A stretch of 64,000 bases of DNA from Acridotheres tristis (taxonomy: Eukaryota > Chordata > Aves > Passeriformes > Sturnidae). The stretch is from the NCBI GenBank assembly GCA_037013685.1, contig CM072884.1:101660048-101724047 (forward strand), read 5' to 3'. The position numbers were made by a program, and so were the translations under genes. The notes under the pieces are model-generated. The model was not told where the DNA came from. It saw nothing but the letters and a program-made list of their open reading frames with translations, and ran no database searches. This document shows, piece after piece, positions 59,701 through 64,000 of the stretch. Each line of letters begins with the position of its first letter. Positions within the stretch are counted from its first letter, which is position 1.

Positions 59701-62700
59701 CAGCGCTGGTGTACATGATCTGTTAATGTGAAAAGCAGACCCTGGCAGTTGTGCTTCTTGCCTGTTTGAGCCTGCTTGCATACAGTAGTGTTATAGCTCT
59801 GGGTCAGAGCTCTAGATGTAAAACTAACATCAGTCACTCTTACCTAGTAGCTTGCAGTGGGTTTTTGTGATTTCTTCCTGGAGTGCTTCTTTGGTAGAGA
59901 TTTCACTGTGATTTTACTGCAGTGCAGGAGAAAAGGACGCTCTACTTGTTAGGGACACTTTGTAGGTTTAAATGTATTAATGTTTTTTTTTTAATCTAAT
60001 GACAAAAGATTGCTCTTTTATTTGTCTATGTAAATACAGTTTGGGCAGTGTTATCCTACTCTGTAAAAGTCTGCTCACCTTTATAGTGCTTCGAGTTTTA
60101 TCTTTCCCAGGAGCTTCCACTGTTTTCCCTGCTTATCTGCAGTAGGTGGGGTATGTGACAAGCTGCAGAGCTAGATTGTCACCATCAGAAGTTGCCAGTG
60201 GGACTTCTTTTTTCCCTTTTTTTTTTTATTTTGTAATTCATGATTGTTGTCTTGCAGAAGCTGTTTGTAACTGTCAGAGTAGCTTGATGTGTAAATTTGG
60301 AGTTTGAAAACTGGAGTTAACACAAGAAACATAGACGTAATTAAAACTAATGATATCTAACAAACCTGGATTACTAAATGCATTCTTCTGTAAAACGGGT
60401 TTTTCTAAAATATGTATTTGTATTGCAAAATTTGAAAAACATAAATCATTAAATTAACAGGAAATTTAATAATGAAATCTGACTGTAAATTTACACTGCT
60501 GTCTAATACTGAGATATTGATTTCTCTTAGGAAATCTTAAAAGTATTTCTGATCACAATGTAGGAAGGGAATTCTTCCTTAGAGTGGAAGATTATTTTGA
60601 TAATTTCAGAATGCCTCAAAAAGTAGGTGTGGCTGATGTGAGCTTAAATATTGAAGGTAAGGGTAGATGCTCTGGTGTTGCTTTGGTAAATACACATAGA
60701 ACATGCCACGAAATTCGTTAGTATTTTTAACAAGGACAGAACACTTGGTCATATTAAGGCATCATGTTGAACTTGATTTTGTTTTAGGTACAGTTGCAGA
60801 AGGAGCTCCAATAATTCCAATCTCAGCACAGTTGAAATACAACATTGAGGTGGTTTGCGAGTACATAGTGAAGAAAATCCCAGTCCCTTTGCGAGACTTC
60901 ACATCGGAACCCAGGCTCATTGGTATGTAAATGCTCAGGCCTGGGTGTCTGTGGCCAAACATTTTCTGAATGTCTATACTTAGAGTATCACATGCTGAGT
61001 GCCCTAAACAGAGGTGGGTTTAAAAGGAGTATTTAGGATGCTCTTATTTAAAAATTGCATGTCTTCTGAGAGCTGTATTGTTTGCTTACTGTTAATTGCT
61101 GTTGGTTTTGTGTATATTCTGTGCCTGTGACAGCGCTGAAATGCAATTAAAGTGTGAAATTTGTCTGTATGTTAAAAATATCCCTTCAGTTGCTATGAAT
61201 TTAGTTTTGATTTAACAAAATATTGGCAAACTGATGAATTTGATAGTTAAATTATTTCCATGGAAATATTTTGGGTAGCTTGGTTAAATCTTTTGTGTTA
61301 ATCTCCTGTTTCCTGGTTATAATTGTCAAAGTTTAGTTCTTGTCCAGCATACTATGAAGTGTAGTTCCTACAAGGAACTTGCCTGTATTTTCCAAATAAT
61401 CCAAAGGAGCCCTACATTGCATAAATGCATAAAAATTGACCATGTTACATCAAGGTTACAGTGTTCAACTATAAAGACATCAAAACAGAATTCTGATAGT
61501 CACAATTAATATTGTGAATATTGAAGGAGTTTTATGAAATGGTTGATTGTTGCTTTCTTTTTCAATATCTTTAAGTTACTTTCTGCTATGCAGGAGAAGT
61601 CTTATGAAACATTTATATATATGAGCAGTTTAAATTGTTTTGAGAATAAAATTTTAAAAATTAGTGAAATAAAACTATGTCTGCCGAAAAATTTGGAATA
61701 AAATATTGATTGTTCTGGTTTTGTAATATTTATAAATATGTGTATCCTTTCATAAGCACAGAGAAACAGTCAAAGTTGATAAAGACATTGTTTAAAAATC
61801 TGGTAGCAAATATAAACCTAGCTATGATCTTTTCAGTAATTAGATCTTTTGATGTCAACAAGCCTGGCTGTGAAGTTGATGACCTTAAGGGAGGTGTTGC
61901 TGGTGGCAGTATTCTAAAGGGTGTTTTAAAGGTAACTCTTTCTCTTTCTTGACTGAAATTTGTATGATAATGAGTAGAGTTTTTCCATGCTTGCTACAAA
62001 ATGTATCTATGTAATTGATTTTTTTTTTTAAACTTGAATACAGTCACATGGCACTTACTCTTTCTGTTTGTACTTCATTTTCACTTTACAATTTTAAAAT
62101 ACCAGAACAAGAAGCACTGGTTTTAATTTTTAAAGTCTTAACTTTTTGCTGCTAATAATATTTAATCCCTCACAAAAATGTAAGGAGCTATTTTTTTTCC
62201 TGTCCTACCACTTCCACTTGCTGAATTATTGTGGGGAAGAGGAGAGCAAAAGAACTTTAAAAGCATCTTGGAAGTGTGTATGGGTTCTCACAGGTCCTAC
62301 TTCCTCATTTAAGTGTTCTGTTTATTTTGCTTTTTTTATTTTGCTTGCTTGCCAGCAATAGACAGAAACTTTAAATGATTGCTTTGCTAGGCTGGAAAGC
62401 AAACTATGTCTTTGAACATTTATGCAGCTTATACTTTCTTTGGTTTGCAGTGCATTGGTATCAATCAGTTACACTGATAGAATTAACTCAATTTTTCTCA
62501 GTGCTGAAATATTTCTAAATTAAATACAGTTTGTTTTTTTTTTTTAAATTTAATTGTTGGAATTATTGCTGATAAAGATCCTTTGCTAAAGCAGTTTTAC
62601 AAATTGTATGGAAAAGAAAATCGGTTGTTAGGTTTGCTGTAAGCATCGTTCAATTTGCAGCAAAAGGTGAAACAGGAATTCTTCAAGTTCTACAGTAGCC

Positions 62701-63557
62701 CAGAACCAAGGACTTGTATATAAAGTAGATCTTGGGATATTTGAGTCTTATCTATGACTAGTCAGCTCTGTGTTCCTATGAAATAATCAGTTAAACACGT
62801 CTTCATTTTTGCCATTAGGTGGGCCAGGAAATTGAGGTGCGGCCTGGTATTGTGTCCAAGGACAGTGAAGGCAAACTCATGTGCAAGCCAATTTTTTCCA
62901 AAATTGTGTCACTCTTTGCTGAACACAATGATCTACAATATGCTGCTCCAGGAGGCCTTATAGGTAACAATATTCTCTCACGGAAAGATTAATTTATTCA
63001 TGCTTATTGAAAGCACTTGGTTTAATTCAACAATGAATTTCAGCATAATTAACAAAAATACCATGAGCATTTTTAGATAATTCATGTATGTAGAGAGAGA
63101 CAGGGTTGGTGTGAAAAATGGATATTTAAGAATTAAATAATTTTCCTGAATGTCACTGGCCAATGCAGACCAGCTTGCACTGTTAATTGTACCAGTTTTA
63201 ACAGCAGAATATCTCTTCATCTGTTTAGACAGAGCTCACAGTCTTGCTGACATTCTGAAAGTGCTGTCCAGGTAATAGGGAATTCCCAGTAGACTTTCTT
63301 TTTTTAGATCATTTTCAAATATATTAGCACATAAAAATGGCAGCTACCTTTCAGTTACTCCTTCTGACTTCCCTTGTTGTGTTGTAGGTGTTGGCACTAA
63401 GATTGATCCCACTTTATGCCGAGCTGACCGCATGGTGGGCCAAGTTCTTGGTGCAGTTGGGGCACTGCCAGAAATATTTACAGAGCTGGAAATTTCCTAC
63501 TTTTTGCTGAGACGACTCTTGGGTGTGCGCACTGAAGGAGACAAGAAAGCTGCAAAG
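53647..63557 (+). CDS. EIF2S3: EIF2S3, translation initiation factor eIF2 subunit gamma, exons 1-10, 3' end beyond window
   Basis: eIF2 gamma is the GTP- and Met-tRNAi-binding core of eIF2, which delivers initiator tRNA to the 40S ribosome. Ten exons join in frame, all GT-AG: 53647-53715, 55952-56015, 56463-56590, 56709-56830, 58132-58226, 59442-59600, 60788-60922, 61837-61931, 62819-62963 and 63388-63557. They encode residues 1-394; human is 472 aa, leaving 78 residues in exons to the right. GTPase motifs are intact: G1 GHVAHGKST (48-56), G3 DCPGH (134-138), G4 NKID (190-193) and G5 SAQ (225-227). A three-cysteine knuckle [10 protein letters not shown] lies at 96-105. Domain 1 is the G domain, and domain 2 (beta barrel) starts near residue 258. 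Mutations in the human gene cause MEHMO syndrome. Identity is certain. Confidence 0.99.
53716..55951. other. EIF2S3 intron 1
   Basis: The first part is CpG island; the rest is AT-rich except a GC-richer patch at 54,579-54,890. That patch has two overlapping minus-strand ORFs and a second ATF4-type element. No repeat family was recognised. Confidence 0.6.
54806..54814 (-). promoter_or_regulatory. C/EBP-ATF response element (ATF4/CHOP-type), intron 1
   Basis: The plus strand reads ATTGCATCA, so the minus strand is TGATGCAAT, an exact CARE match and the same core as the classic CHOP amino-acid response element. It lies about 1.1 kb inside EIF2S3 intron 1. Function is inferred. Confidence 0.4.
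55952..56015 (+). CDS. EIF2S3: EIF2S3 exon 2
   Basis: 64 bp encoding [20 protein letters not shown] plus Ile and the first base of Gly45. Acceptor TTATACAG, donor GTAAAA. Confidence 0.97.
56463..56590 (+). CDS. EIF2S3: EIF2S3 exon 3 (P-loop)
   Basis: 128 bp, residues 45-87. It contains the G1/P-loop HVAHGKST and the switch-1 region around [14 protein letters not shown]. Donor GTGAGT. Confidence 0.98.
56709..56830 (+). CDS. EIF2S3: EIF2S3 exon 4
   Basis: 122 bp, residues 88-127 plus two bases. It holds the cysteine knuckle (Cys96, Cys101, Cys105) and ends GTKGNFKLV. Donor GTAACT. Confidence 0.98.
56831..58131. other. EIF2S3 intron 4
   Basis: 1.3 kb of AT-rich intron with a 109-codon minus-strand ORF (57,084-57,413). 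No family was recognised and it is probably chance. No repeats seen. Confidence 0.7.
58132..58226 (+). CDS. EIF2S3: EIF2S3 exon 5 (G3 motif)
   Basis: 95 bp, residues 128-159, [20 protein letters not shown] and following. DCPGH is the switch-2/G3 motif, with His138 the expected GTPase-associated residue. Confidence 0.98.
58227..59441. other. EIF2S3 intron 5
   Basis: 1.2 kb of intron ending in a strong T-rich stretch before exon 6. Overlapping minus-strand ORFs at 58,405-58,759 have no recognised similarity. Confidence 0.7.
59442..59600 (+). CDS. EIF2S3: EIF2S3 exon 6 (G4 motif)
   Basis: 159 bp, residues 160-212. It includes [20 protein letters not shown] and the guanine-specifying NKID. Donor GTAAGT. 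Confidence 0.98.
59601..60787. other. EIF2S3 intron 6
   Basis: 1.2 kb of intron with several T-tracts (near 59,982 and 60,220). Nothing else was recognised. Confidence 0.7.
60788..60922 (+). CDS. EIF2S3: EIF2S3 exon 7 (G5 motif)
   Basis: 135 bp, residues 213-257. It carries the G5 motif SAQ in [11 protein letters not shown] and ends TSEPRLI. Residue 247 is Leu (PVPLRDF), where I recall Pro in mammals. Donor GTATGT. Confidence 0.97.
60923..61836. other. EIF2S3 intron 7
   Basis: 0.9 kb of AT-rich intron. No repeat, RNA gene or conserved motif was recognised. Confidence 0.7.
61837..61931 (+). CDS. EIF2S3: EIF2S3 exon 8
   Basis: 95 bp, residues 258-289, [20 protein letters not shown] and following. 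It opens the first beta-barrel domain. Acceptor TTTTCAG, donor GTAACT. Confidence 0.98.
61932..62818. other. EIF2S3 intron 8
   Basis: 0.9 kb of AT-rich intron with T-tracts near 62,020 and 62,530. Nothing else was recognised. Confidence 0.7.
62819..62963 (+). CDS. EIF2S3: EIF2S3 exon 9
   Basis: 145 bp, residues 290-337 plus one base, [20 protein letters not shown] and following, through AAPGGLI. Donor GTAACA. Confidence 0.98.
63388..63557 (+). CDS. EIF2S3: EIF2S3 exon 10
   Basis: 170 bp, residues 338-394, [20 protein letters not shown] and following, through EGDKKAAK. The donor is AAG/GTCTGT, a little off consensus. The next exon, expected to start V-Q-K-L, is beyond the window. Confidence 0.97.
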
Positions 63558-64000
63558 GTCTGTGCCCTTTCTTCTGTTTATCCTGATTTTCCTTCCTCTG
63601 CTAATTTTTGTTAATGAATATATTGCTTTGATCATATATAGAATTTTTGTCTCAATGTTTATATAAGCTTGTCACAAAACTTATCTGCTTGTTTAATACT
63701 GTAGAATGGTTTTCAGAGGAATATAAATTCATATCAGTAATTTAAAGTAGCATAAAGTATTTATGTATCATATATGTATTTTTCTAAACATGCTGGTAGT
63801 TGTTTCCTTTCGCTGTCATCCTATTCATTTGTACCATAATTAGTTTTACAGTGGTACTGACCTACTTCCTACTGACATGCTTTTTGTAGGTTTTTTTCAC
63901 TGAAGAATTTTTTAAATTTTAAGTATTTTTTAAATACTCTGGTTGAAAAAAACAACTTGAGGCACAGCACAAACTTGTGTAACACAATGTTTTACACAAA

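Noticed and set aside
1..64000. tRNA, rRNA, CRISPR array, prokaryotic operon or viral genome
   Set aside because: No cloverleaf with A/B boxes, no regular spacer-repeat array and no viral or bacterial gene was seen; the window is ordinary vertebrate DNA.

Overview
This window is nuclear DNA from a bird. It is AT-rich and intron-rich, with three CpG-island promoters. Its recognisable repeats are CR1 LINE 3' fragments plus one LTR-like fold-back resembling endogenous-retrovirus LTRs of songbirds, so a passerine is a reasonable guess (inference). Nothing prokaryotic, viral-genomic or CRISPR-like is present. The gene order APOO - KLHL15 - EIF2S3 is that of human Xp22.11. From general knowledge the same block sits on chromosome 1 in birds, so here it should be autosomal.

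Layout. (1) Positions 1-16,569, minus strand: APOO/MIC26, a MICOS cristae-junction subunit. Six coding exons give 160 residues; the last ~38 residues are not found and should lie left of position 1. Its CpG-island promoter is around 16,440-16,760 and carries a 14-bp palindromic CRE. (2) 16,836-17,985: a cluster of CR1 and LTR fragments. (3) About 18,000-26,000: AT-rich intergenic DNA with no recognised gene. The CXorf58 gene expected here from mammalian synteny was not recognised. (4) About 26,015-49,354, minus strand: KLHL15, a BTB-BACK-Kelch CUL3 adaptor. Two coding exons give exactly 604 aa, followed by a long putative 3'UTR; a non-coding first exon is inferred in the CpG island at 48,710-49,560. 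(5) 49,560-53,100: intergenic, with one CR1. (6) 53,647 to the right edge, plus strand: EIF2S3 (eIF2 gamma). Ten exons give residues 1-394 of an expected 472; the C-terminal exons lie beyond the window.

The three genes are not an operon; they share only conserved synteny. KLHL15 and EIF2S3 are transcribed divergently from two separate CpG islands about 4 kb apart. All three promoters carry a YY1-like ATGGCG motif at or near an initiator ATG. EIF2S3 also has two perfect C/EBP-ATF (ATF4-type) elements flanking exon 1, which would suit feedback from the integrated stress response. I found no undescribed biological system. The most useful leads are these regulatory motifs, a possible overlapping uORF on KLHL15, a possible 42-bp cassette exon in APOO, and a few unexplained ORFs.
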